The position numbers and the translations under genes are program-made. The notes below the pieces were generated by a model. It saw nothing but the letters and a program-made list of their open reading frames with translations. It made no database searches and had not been told where the DNA came from. 64,000 nucleotides of DNA from Acanthacorydalis orientalis (taxonomy: Eukaryota > Arthropoda > Insecta > Megaloptera > Corydalidae): contig CM068314.1 of the NCBI GenBank assembly GCA_034766995.1, forward strand, positions 11,903,701-11,967,700, given 5' to 3'. Within the stretch, counting starts at the first letter, position 1, and every line of letters starts with the position of its first letter. This document shows positions 58,444 through 64,000 of this stretch, one piece after another.

Positions 58444-59847
58444 ATCTTTGTTACGAAATTTAATAAAGATCTTACAAGGATAGGACGCCAGCGATTAAAA
58501 TTCGAATCACTTCAGGGTTCGTGGGTTGGTAGGTAGGTAGTGACCCCAAGTTTATGTTGCCTTAACCCTTTGATACACTTTTGCGTCGTTCGGAAGAAAA
58601 CGGGGTTCAGAGTTTCAAAACGACATATGAGTACCGGTCTGCGTGCGATTACACAAATTATCTTACACAAATGTTCTATTACGAATATAAAAATATACAT
58701 GTACTTTTAAATGATAAAAAATAAAAAGTAATAAAATTAGCGTCAAAACATTTTTAGGTGACATTGTTGCAAAAGAAAAAACAATAAAAATGTATTGAAA
58801 AAATAAATTCTCATAAACACATGACATTTACATTACGAAAGAACAAAACAAAAAAAATCCGACAAGAGTAATTGTATCTGAGACCTCCAGTGTTCTGGTT
58901 GCCTTATCTAACCAACTATGCTCCACACTCATTTCATGTAATTGTACAGAGACCAGTACTCATGAGTCGTCTGGAAGTTTTGAGCTCTGTTTTCTTCCGA
59001 ACGACGTGAAAGTCAATCAAAGGGTTAAGGCAACATAAACTAGGACTAACTACCAACCCACGTACCCTCGAGCGATTCGAGTTCGCCAAGTTGGTGCCCT
59101 CTCCTTGTTAGTAGAGAATTGTCAATAAGGAATCTGCCATTCAAGAGTTATAGCGCCACTTGTGATGGTTGCTTACTTGGGGTTTAAAGGTGCATCGACC
59201 ACTTATAATGATTATATATATATATGTATATATAGAGAGAGAGAGAGAAAGAGAGAGAGAGAAATAAGGAGCGAGAGTGAAATGTACTACACGTTAATAC
59301 CATTCCAATTTAAAAACATCTCTCAAATAGAGTGTTATTTTTATATGCAAATTTTATTTCACATAAAAAATAACTTTCCTTATTTGATTATTATATAAAA
59401 TAAAAACCAAAGATACTGATTTGAACATTTATTATGATAAAACAAAGTAATAGCTAATAATTATAGAGGAACATATATCATATAATAAAACAATCCACGA
59501 TACGATCAAATTTATTTCAATAACACAGCCTGATTTCTAATTAGAATATGTATGTATGTTTAAACTAAATAAAAGAATATTCGTACTTATATAATACTAA
59601 AAAATAATCATAGAAAATAAAAAAAATCATAAAAAATAATATATTAACGAGATCTCCGATATAGAAACATATAATTATCTTTTTCTGGACGTGATTTTTG
59701 AATAATGTGGTCTTTTTATTGTATTTTGACTTATAACTAAAAATTGAAGACTAAAATACCATTTTTTTTCAAATAATATCCCTTTCGTATAATGTTAATA
59801 ATTATTGAATTAGGATACTATATTATCATTATTTTTTAAAAATAATG

Positions 59848-59899
<52 letters not shown>

Positions 59900-62101
59900 A
59901 CCTTCATTAAATAAAACTAAATTGCTTTGAAAATAAATAATTTAAGTAATAGTAAGTTAAATTGAATCAAGTTTAATATTTTTTAATTGTCGAAAAATGT
60001 AACAAATCTAATATAACAATATTCTCAAATTGATCGAGTATTAATTATAATAAAATATTAAAATATGATTTAATTCCAAAATAGTCTTAAAATGAATGAA
60101 ACTATAAAACATTTTCTAAATATGTAATTTTCTAAAAATGCCACAAATCTAATGTAAAAGTATTCTCCAATTGATTGAGTATTAATTACAATAAAATATT
60201 AAAATTAGATTTAATTTCAGAATAGTCTTAAAATAAATGAAACTATAAAACATTTTCTAAATGTGTAACTAAAAACACACTAGTAATTATGCTTCAACAA
60301 TAAATTTAATATATTTACTGTCGATTGTAAACGAACGATTATACTAAATATATATTTTACCAGATACAAATTGCAATTTGCACCATGCTGTTCATGTGAT
60401 ACACTTTCTTGTACTCTATTGCTCACACGTTCACATATTTTCATAAAGTAACAACATCGAGCATGTTTCTATTCATAAATCATATTTCTGCATATTTTTA
60501 TTGTACTTTTATAAAATCGATAGTAAATAACAAGACTTTATTTCTTACAAACAAAGATATTTACATCATGTCTTTCATGTATATACGACATGTCCTCTTC
60601 GTTAAATATACGACATGAACATGCACGAAGATATCAGGATTTGTTGCAAACTTATTCTGATATAACAACTGATAATTTAATGTCTTGATTTATGTACCTA
60701 TATATTTGTATCACGACGTATAATTTAAATTCAATAATGAGATATATTCATAATTTTCTCTAGTATATTTATAAAATTCGTAGAAGTATATCAAGATTCA
60801 AATAAAAAATATATTATGTTAGAGTTATCTTTGAATACAGAATTGCTCTTTGGAACAAATCAATTATTTTAATATCTGTATTCATGCATTTAAAAAATTT
60901 TCAATAAGAAAGATAAAATTCCAACAATAACATTAATATAAGAACTCATATTTCATTATTTTTACCAGAAAGCTAAAATGTGCTAGTGGCTTTATTATTT
61001 ACTTGATTTTTTTTCTCTATATATCAATTTTTCCAGTATTTTTTTATCATATTTTCTTCACAAAGATATTACTTCTAGTCGAAAAATTCCTGTCGACTGA
61101 ATCTTTTTTTTGTAAAATATATATTCCTCCTCTTCCTTGCCAGTAAATTTACATGTCTATACAGATTTTATTAACTGTTCCTGAAATACATTCTTTTTAT
61201 TCAATTGTTTTTATTTATTGATGTGTTAAAACCATGTTTTGATTTTTATTAAAAATATAAAATATACTTATATATACTTATCATGAAATAAAATTGAGAA
61301 AAATATTTGTTCAACAGAGAAAATTGTACATTTTTAATCACTAAAATGCGGTATATTTTTCACAATAAACAATTTTAATTCGATTAGTAGATGTACGTAT
61401 AATAATAATTTTTAAAACATTATTTTTAATTATCTTACTGTCTATAGAAATTATTTTGTATTTTCGAAAAAATATTTCCATTGAGTCAATTAAAAATATA
61501 TATTTTGATTAAGTAAAGCTGAATTGAATATAATTTAAATTTTTATAAGAAAGTATCACATTTAAATATTGAATATTTATACTTTTGTTCTTTTTAAACA
61601 TCATATTTCATTAAAATGTATCGCCTATTTATTTAAAATACAACTGACAGTTCACTCAAATACACATCCATTTATAAAACCAGTAATTCTTTTACTTCTT
61701 TAAACAAGTAACATAGCGAAAACATCTCATTCTTGCACAGGCATTTCGCTATTAATTGGTTTAATTAATTAACCGACGTAATTAAAACCTTAATGAGAAA
61801 TCTTACGCTAAGAAATCCAAACGCAATTTTTATTATACCAACGTTTTTCTACTAAGGCGTATAATTATTTTATATAGTAGTGTTTTATGTTACACATGTA
61901 TTGATGGGAAATAGTTACAATATTACTTTGACCTTTAGAAAATCGGTCAAGTGTTAATCAGATGTGTGCTTAAACGCGTGGACATGCTGAATTATCGAGT
62001 ATTGTTTGATGAATTAAGTGTATATCAATATTTGAAGTGATGTTTTGTTCGAATTATATTAAAACTAATTAATTTCATTTATCAATATTAGTTTTGTATA
62101 C

Positions 62102-62154
<53 letters not shown>

Positions 62155-63523
62155 TTATTTTTCTGTTTTCAGTGCACAAAAATTACAAAATGGTTTAACA
62201 TTTCTTGTCCTCGCTGAAACTTCTGAAGAAGCCGCACTCGATGTTTTGGATAAAGCAATGGTAGTTCTTACACCACATGTATCTGTTGATCGTTTCATCA
62301 TTTGGAGACCTAACACGGAGTCAAAAAAGCATAAAAGTGTGAAAACATTGAAATTCAGTAAATTAAATGTAAGTAAATTATTGATAATAAATAAATATTG
62401 TTTATAATTCTTGAATATTGTAAATAAGACAAAAAAAATAATATTAAGAAAATGTATTTGAGATAATATTTGTTGTCCTGATAGTCTCCATGCTTTGGAT
62501 TATCTGAGTTTCTGTCCTCATTGCTAGTTGCAATTTTTATTTTGTATTAATTTGGTGCAATTGTTAGCTGTAAGAAATCATCAAGTTTTTTTGTTCAATT
62601 TTATTTTTAACTATTTGTATATATTTCTTTTAATAATCTCAATTTCGTCTTATTCCCAGAAATGTATTTTCTTGAAATATAACATTAGTTCCAAACTCTA
62701 TTAAAATTTTATTAGCTACTTACAGCATTAAAAATACTATGATATATAAATGTAAGTAAAAATCTAAAATAAGTGTATGCAAATTAATATTTATCTTTTC
62801 CAGTGTTACATTGTATCAGACGAAGCCGGACTCGAAGAACACATTTCGAAAGATCAAGCGCCAGCCAGTTGTGGAGGGTCATCAGTTCACGATCAACTCG
62901 AATGGGTCGAGTTCTTTAAAGAACTGGAACCGTTTGTTGCCCAGTGCCATATGAGTGGCCGTGCTCTAGCTGCGGCTATGTCCGAAATAAGATCTGACGA
63001 TACACCTGTACAAGTCACCAGAAGACACTTGAGTCATCAACACAGGTATATTTTTTTTATTAGTACGATACCCTTAACGGGTTTCCAAGATGCCGAACAA
63101 ATGATAAAGATTATCACTTTGCTGAAACGGTTCTCACTTGTCTATAAAGAAAATCGCCGAAAAACGAGAAATTTTAGCTGAAGTAAATAACAGTATTTCG
63201 AGTTCAAATTTATTTTAGAACCGGTTTAATTTAAAATGAGGTTATTACTAAATTTTCTCTCTTACCGAAAGTAGATCTTATTTCTTTATTATTTTATAAA
63301 TGTATTTAATGATCATTTGAAGAAAAAAATACTTGAAAAATCATTTTTTATAGCTAAGAGGCTAACACGTTGTACTACTATTGATTATTAAACTGTTTAT
63401 CAAGAAGTATCACAGGATTCAAATATGTTTTTTGCAAATAGTTTTAATCGACATTCTTTTACATCTATATAAATTATTGTGTCGTTTTTTATATTAAAAT
63501 ATATTCTTAAATTATACACACAC

Positions 63524-63573
<50 letters not shown>

Positions 63574-64000
63574 ATAAGTGTATAATTATTTCCTCTCGAT
63601 TCCGATTCATTACATCAAATATCAAACAATCGAACCAATCAGCAATTATTGTGATTGACTGCGTCAATCTTATTTTGATGCATATGTATATAAAAGTGAC
63701 CAAAAGATACGTCACTTAACGAACCATGAATCCGTATAAAATTAATGAACTGATTATAATAAAAATAACTTTCACAGACAACTGACTCGTGCGTTAACCA
63801 ACGGCGACCTGCAAAAACTTCGTCGCGAAGGTTTTGCCACTTTGGAGCGACTTGACGAGCGCGCACAATGGTTAACCGGAAGTGAAGATGTGCAGACGGC
63901 GAAAGTACGAGCAAGACGATGTTTAGAGGAAGTGCATAGAGTTGCTAGACGTCTTGAACAAATTGCTGATCAAAGACGTGAACGACTTAAAGAGTTAGCA
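29114..64000 (+). CDS. puratrophin-1-like SEC14/spectrin RhoGEF gene (partial, six exons)
   Basis: Spliced coding region running off the right edge. Exons 29114-29765, 51465-51557, 57919-58036, 62173-62368, 62804-63045 and 63778-64000 total 1524 bases, exactly 508 codons, with no in-frame stop. Junction phases are 1, 1, 2, 0 and 2, and every border is AG..GT, which strongly supports the model. Residues 1-217 are an N-terminal region with a Cys cluster and an acidic tail. Residues about 226-375 resemble a SEC14/CRAL-TRIO domain ([14 protein letters not shown], then GRPIVL, then LTFLVL). From about 385 onward it is helical and spectrin-like. In the Dbl family (TRIO, MCF2, PLEKHG4) this order precedes a DH-PH module that activates Rho GTPases at membranes or the cytoskeleton; here that module would lie past 64000. 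Puratrophin-1-like is the best match from memory; another SEC14-containing Dbl protein is possible. The 5' exon(s) with the start codon are not identified. Confidence 0.82.
31252..31636 (-). mobile_element. deleted mariner, 385 bp, intact ~30-bp TIRs and TA TSD
   Basis: Left TIR TTGAGTTGGTCAATAAGTAA continuing tgtaggattt; right TIR in reverse TTGGGTTGGTCAATCAGTAA continuing tgtcggattt. Both are flanked by TA. On the minus strand, near 31440-31360, it keeps the last residues of a mariner transposase ([20 protein letters not shown]), equivalent to the 'I..LP.RW.K.I...G.Y' tail. Everything upstream in the gene is lost. Confidence 0.88.
32600..32905 (-). pseudogene. Tc1 transposase C-terminal fragment
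   Basis: Minus-strand reading gives VKVQQDN near 32880, then after a frameshift [20 protein letters not shown], and finally, after further breaks, a degenerate ATKY-type end. 'QQDN...H' and 'S.DLNPIE.LW..LK' are the second and third catalytic motifs of Tc1 transposases; the usual D before LNPIE reads N here. It is frameshifted and non-functional. Confidence 0.85.
32911..33115 (+). pseudogene. Tc1 transposase HTH and first-Asp region, inverted relative to the C-terminus
   Basis: Plus strand: [35 protein letters not shown], stop, [20 protein letters not shown] and LNFEV. It matches the Tc1 'SARTVRRRL...GL.GR...KKPLLS' HTH and the 'W..V.WSDES.F' block. The first catalytic Asp (WSDE) is Gly here, and there is one in-frame stop. 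Confidence 0.85.
33233..33268. repeat. perfect hairpin CAAAGGCTG-(TA)9-CAGCCTTTG
   Basis: The 9-bp Tc1 terminal sequence caaaggctg is followed by 18 bases of TA and then its exact reverse complement cagcctttg. A second TA array follows directly. The right-hand copy is a bare 9-bp Tc1 tip. Confidence 0.9.
33269..33303. repeat. (TA)n microsatellite beside the Tc1 hairpin
   Basis: Pure TA run immediately right of the palindrome at 33233-33268. Confidence 0.95.
34231..34290. repeat. (TA)n microsatellite with cgag interruption
   Basis: Two TA runs separated by cgag near 34275. Confidence 0.95.
34949..35599. mobile_element. piggyBac-like non-autonomous element, 651 bp, TTAA TSD
   Basis: Left end CTCTTTGAAGCCAGGCG and right end in reverse CCCTTTGAAGCCTAGGAGAC, both flanked by TTAA (34945-34948, 35600-35603). 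The CCYTTTG tip and TTAA target are piggyBac traits. I see no transposase coding. The interior is AT-rich. Confidence 0.82.
35642..35796. repeat. 155-bp dispersed repeat, copy A (direct partner at 40268-40428)
   Basis: Shares ataaataatttgatgtcaga, cttggtagtt, tatttttatcagatcg and aaataaataactatt with 40268-40428, with only scattered differences. The open frame over this copy is not conserved in the other one, so I do not call it coding. Confidence 0.85.
37138..37635. mobile_element. hAT MITE, 498 bp, perfect 8-bp TSD
   Basis: Left end GAGAGGTGGGGAAC, right end in reverse TAGAAGTGGGGAACC. The perfect 8-bp target duplication ggctagaa lies at 37130-37137 and 37636-37643. Subterminal gtggcc and gcggcc motifs are like those of other hAT elements. 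No transposase frame is recognisable. Confidence 0.85.
37826..38112 (-). mobile_element. 5'-end fragment of the same mariner family
   Basis: Read on the minus strand it begins TGAGGATGATAGGAAAATAA after a TA, then carries the leader seen in the 8320 copy (tgataatatcattttaaagt), and then the first-HTH coding segment [18 protein letters not shown], where homology stops. The 3' half is absent. Confidence 0.7.
40268..40428. repeat. 155-bp dispersed repeat, copy B
   Basis: Direct copy of 35642-35796, same orientation, about 4.6 kb away. Several substitutions separate the copies. Termini show no clear inverted repeat. Confidence 0.85.
42275..42510 (-). mobile_element. internally deleted mariner of the same family with open HTH frame
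   Basis: On the minus strand it encodes, without a stop, [40 protein letters not shown] and [20 protein letters not shown]. This is the second HTH of an Hsmar1/SETMAR-like mariner transposase, followed at once by [13 protein letters not shown], which is simply the translated 3' terminal repeat. The 3' end abuts TA at 42273. No catalytic domain remains. The open frame (42206-42532) runs past the element at both ends, so host sequence contributes to it. Confidence 0.8.
44519..44573. repeat. (TA)n microsatellite
   Basis: Uninterrupted TA run of about 54 bases. Confidence 0.95.
45611..45681. repeat. (TG)n-(TA)n-(TG)n microsatellite
   Basis: TG blocks on both sides of a TA core. Confidence 0.95.
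46667..46847. repeat. (TA)n / (ATAC)n compound microsatellite, ~180 bp
   Basis: TA-rich left part with sporadic C, then about 75 bases of pure ATAC units ending at a short GAGA stretch. It creates overlapping false frames of MYVC and IYTY repeats on both strands. Confidence 0.95.
47052..47322. mobile_element. probable MITE with C-tract subterminal blocks
   Basis: Left cagtagcgctcctaggggga with a following run of ten C; right in reverse acaatggcgcactcatgatt, then a seven-G run. The ends pair imperfectly (T-R-GCGC-C) and both are followed by C/G runs in mirrored positions. An internal 23-bp direct repeat (tatacacagagagattaatg and following bases) occurs at about 47101 and 47147. Confidence 0.45.
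47324..47384. repeat. (TA)n microsatellite
   Basis: Uninterrupted TA run of about 60 bases abutting the right edge of the 47052 MITE. Confidence 0.95.
47662..48080. mobile_element. possible pogo/Tigger-like MITE
   Basis: Left end ccctcaatttacgcgatttt; right end in reverse ccattgatttacgcggatta continuing ttggttccatgcgagttt. The 'CTCAATTTACGCGG' opening followed by 'GGTTCCATGCGA' resembles pogo/Tigger MITE ends as I remember them. An internal copy of the motif (atcaatttacgtgg) lies near 47755. No transposase coding is seen. Confidence 0.5.
48083..48127. repeat. (TA)n microsatellite
   Basis: TA run directly right of the pogo-like end at 48080. Confidence 0.95.
49571..49745 (+). repeat. GATGAYATTG repeat family, copy 5
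   Basis: gatgacattggtatcaaaat-atgcatacgcaatcaaaat, then ttttggcactatgactgaat, aaattaatttttcgcttttc and caataattgattattgatta. Segments of the second part recur near 4560-4650, 6590-6620, 13160-13190 and 16330-16430. Confidence 0.5.
50388..50456. repeat. (TATC)n-(TA)n microsatellite
   Basis: Four TATC units followed by a long TA run. Confidence 0.95.
51465..51557 (+). CDS. exon 2 seen: start of SEC14-like domain
   Basis: A 93-base exon between tttctgtttcag and ccag/gtatgt, phase 1 on both sides. The split glycine codon is completed by the g left over from the previous exon. It encodes [20 protein letters not shown] followed by [11 protein letters not shown]. The [14 protein letters not shown] segment resembles the first strand of SEC14/CRAL-TRIO domains in Dbl-family exchange factors, where a short hydrophobic strand precedes the 'G..D..GRPI' strand. 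It is a multiple of three, so it could be skipped without breaking frame, though skipping would remove the first strand of the domain. Confidence 0.8.
53657..53718. repeat. (TA)n microsatellite
   Basis: Uninterrupted TA run of about 60 bases. Confidence 0.95.
54320..54386. repeat. (TA)n microsatellite with one G interruption
   Basis: Two TA runs separated by tgta near 54356. Confidence 0.95.
54688..54735. repeat. (TA)n microsatellite
   Basis: Uninterrupted TA run. Confidence 0.95.
55952..56085. mobile_element. MITE, second copy of the 9149 family
   Basis: Left arm ttgttgtcctaatggtcctc, later cagagtatatgtttcccact; the right arm in reverse gives cctgataatcttcttttttc and gatctgagtatctgatctcc. 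The arms nearly meet around tactagtaa, so this copy is a compact fold-back. Confidence 0.6.
56313..57085 (-). mobile_element. deleted mariner, ~0.77 kb
   Basis: Left tip CGAGGACAGTTTGATAAATA follows a TA; the right tip in reverse is roughly GTTCGTTTAAAAAGTTC and matches the left poorly, so the right border is approximate. The interior encodes most of the mariner catalytic half on the minus strand but lacks the HTH half; a full mariner is about 1.3 kb. Confidence 0.8.
56373..56905 (-). pseudogene. mariner transposase catalytic region, frameshifted and deleted
   Basis: Minus strand, first frame: [40 protein letters not shown] and [16 protein letters not shown] frame change with loss of the middle segment follows, and then [40 protein letters not shown] and [20 protein letters not shown] down to a stop near 56373. 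The three Asp positions of the D,D34D triad are visible (VDETW, HQDN, LALCDFF). Upstream sequence to about 56940 contains further weakly matching, broken coding. Confidence 0.88.
57919..58036 (+). CDS. exon 3 seen: SEC14-like core
   Basis: A 118-base exon after attgtttcag, ending caag/gtaaat. It encodes [20 protein letters not shown] and then [19 protein letters not shown]. The D-x-x-GRP-hydrophobic run and the helix ending in YYSSIP match the pattern seen in TRIO/PLEKHG4 SEC14 domains (a GG/GRP strand, then a helix ending 'L..IP'). GC content is clearly higher than in the surrounding intron. Confidence 0.85.
58380..58440. repeat. (TA)n microsatellite
   Basis: Uninterrupted TA run of about 60 bases, just left of the fold-back element. 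Confidence 0.95.
58475..59106. mobile_element. long inverted-repeat (fold-back) element with internal piggyBac-like TTAA ends
   Basis: Two arms of about 200 bp face each other. Outer parts: ttcgtgggttggtaggtagg..agtttatgttgcc against, in reverse, tacgtgggttggtagttagt..agtttatgttgcc. Inner parts: ttaaccctttgatacacttt..cgtcgttcggaagaaaac against ttaaccctttgattgacttt..cgtcgttcggaagaaaac. TTAA-CCCTTTG at 58562-58572 and its mirror ending at 59028 look like piggyBac tips, but the inverted repeat continues about 80 bp outside them on both sides. Confidence 0.75.
59213..59262. repeat. (TA)n-(GA)n microsatellite
   Basis: Short TA run, then GAGA units with interruptions. Confidence 0.9.
59849..59895. 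repeat. (TA)n microsatellite
   Basis: Uninterrupted TA run. Confidence 0.95.
59981..60266. repeat. tandem duplication, two ~141-bp units
   Basis: Units 59981-60121 and 60122-60266 align throughout: acaaatctaat, attgatcgagtattaatta against attgattgagtattaatta, and the same aactataaaacattttctaa end. Spacing of matched positions is constant at 141. Confidence 0.88.
62103..62150. repeat. (TA)n microsatellite near an acceptor
   Basis: TA run ending 22 bases before the exon at 62173, within the usual branch-point/polypyrimidine zone. Confidence 0.95.
62173..62368 (+). CDS. exon 4 seen: SEC14-like core
   Basis: A 196-base exon after ttctgttttcag, ending aaat/gtaagt. Phase 2 in, phase 0 out. It encodes [20 protein letters not shown] and continues [20 protein letters not shown], then [20 protein letters not shown]. 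This fits the central beta strand (LTFLVLAE), the following helix, and the next strand (RFIIWRP) of a CRAL-TRIO fold. A TA array ends about 20 bases upstream of the acceptor. Confidence 0.85.
62369..62803 (+). other. intron of 435 bp
   Basis: Donor gtaagt, acceptor ttatcttttccag. It contains a solo end of the MITE family described at 9149 and 55952. Confidence 0.85.
62470..62535. mobile_element. solo end of the 9149 MITE family
   Basis: tgttgtcctgatagtctcca, then ggattatctgagtttctgtc and ttgctagttgc, match the left arms at 9149 and 55952. No matching right arm was seen in this 435-bp intron. Confidence 0.5.
62804..63045 (+). CDS. exon 5 seen: end of SEC14-like domain and linker into spectrin-like region
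   Basis: A 242-base exon after ttatcttttccag, ending cacag/gtatat. It encodes [20 protein letters not shown], then a Cys-Gly-Gly turn, then [20 protein letters not shown], then [15 protein letters not shown]. The layout, in which the SEC14 tail 'L...I....P...GG...H....W..' is followed by a long helix, matches the SEC14-to-spectrin junction of TRIO-type Dbl proteins. The open frame running on to 63181 is intron read-through, and the Met at 62777 lies in the intron before the acceptor. Confidence 0.85.
63046..63777 (+). other. intron of 732 bp
   Basis: Donor gtatat, acceptor actttcacag. It contains a compound CA/TA/TG microsatellite at about 63517-63575. Confidence 0.85.
63517..63575. repeat. 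(CA)n-(TA)n-(TG)n microsatellite
   Basis: Self-complementary layout: CA units, TA core, TG units. Confidence 0.95.
63778..64000 (+). CDS. exon 6 seen (open at window edge): spectrin-like helices
   Basis: Starts after actttcacag in phase 2 (AG+A gives Arg) and runs in frame to the last base. It encodes [40 protein letters not shown] and then long charged helices ([31 protein letters not shown]). The heptad-like Leu/Ile spacing and charge pattern suit a spectrin-type or coiled-coil bundle. GC content is high for this window. The donor is outside the window. Confidence 0.85.

Larger units (their letters stand above)
58037..62172 (+). other. intron of 4.1 kb
   Basis: Donor gtaaat, acceptor ttctgttttcag. 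It contains a TA array, the long inverted-repeat element at about 58475-59106, a (GA)n patch, a tandem 141-bp duplication and another TA array close to the acceptor. Confidence 0.8.

Noticed and set aside
62777..63181. 134-codon frame as a gene of its own.
   Set aside because: Its middle (62804-63045) is an internal exon; the Met and the tail are intron read-through. The phases fit the flanking exons exactly.

Overview
This is an AT-rich, intron-rich animal nuclear segment, most likely from an insect and probably a hymenopteran such as a bee. Four things point that way: the very low GC content, introns up to about 21.7 kb with GT..AG borders, dozens of (TA)n arrays, and decayed DNA transposons (mariner, Tc1, hAT, piggyBac-like and a weaker pogo-like candidate). 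The order is an inference; no mitochondrial or rRNA marker is present. I saw no bacterial-type operon, CRISPR array, rRNA or convincing tRNA.

One protein-coding gene is supported. Six plus-strand exons (29114-29765, 51465-51557, 57919-58036, 62173-62368, 62804-63045, 63778-64000+) join in a continuous frame through every splice junction and give 508 codons. The product begins with an insect-type N-terminal region carrying a cysteine cluster and an acidic patch. A SEC14/CRAL-TRIO-like domain follows, and then the start of a helical, spectrin-like region. This order matches the Dbl-family Rho exchange factors with SEC14 and spectrin segments, and puratrophin-1 (PLEKHG4)-like is the best fit. 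The first exon(s) are missing or unrecognised, and the DH-PH catalytic part should lie beyond base 64000.

Region by region: 1-29113 is non-coding as far as I can tell and holds TA arrays, three short mariner- or MITE-type insertions, a diverged dispersed repeat family and, at 27826-28489, a hAT element with a perfect 8-bp target duplication. The 21.7-kb intron at 29766-51464 is the main TE sink: a 385-bp mariner derivative, a rearranged Tc1 element, a 651-bp piggyBac-like element, a 498-bp hAT MITE, two more copies of the first mariner family, a pogo-like MITE candidate and a duplicated 155-bp repeat. The 51558-57918 intron carries a MITE and a deleted mariner. The 58037-62172 intron carries a long inverted-repeat element with piggyBac-like TTAA ends, plus a tandem 141-bp duplication.

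No wholly new biological system is evident. The most notable structures are a mariner-derived family whose copies lack the catalytic domain (three of the four share one deletion junction), an internally inverted Tc1 copy next to a perfect TA-spaced hairpin, and the nested inverted-repeat element at 58.5-59.1 kb.
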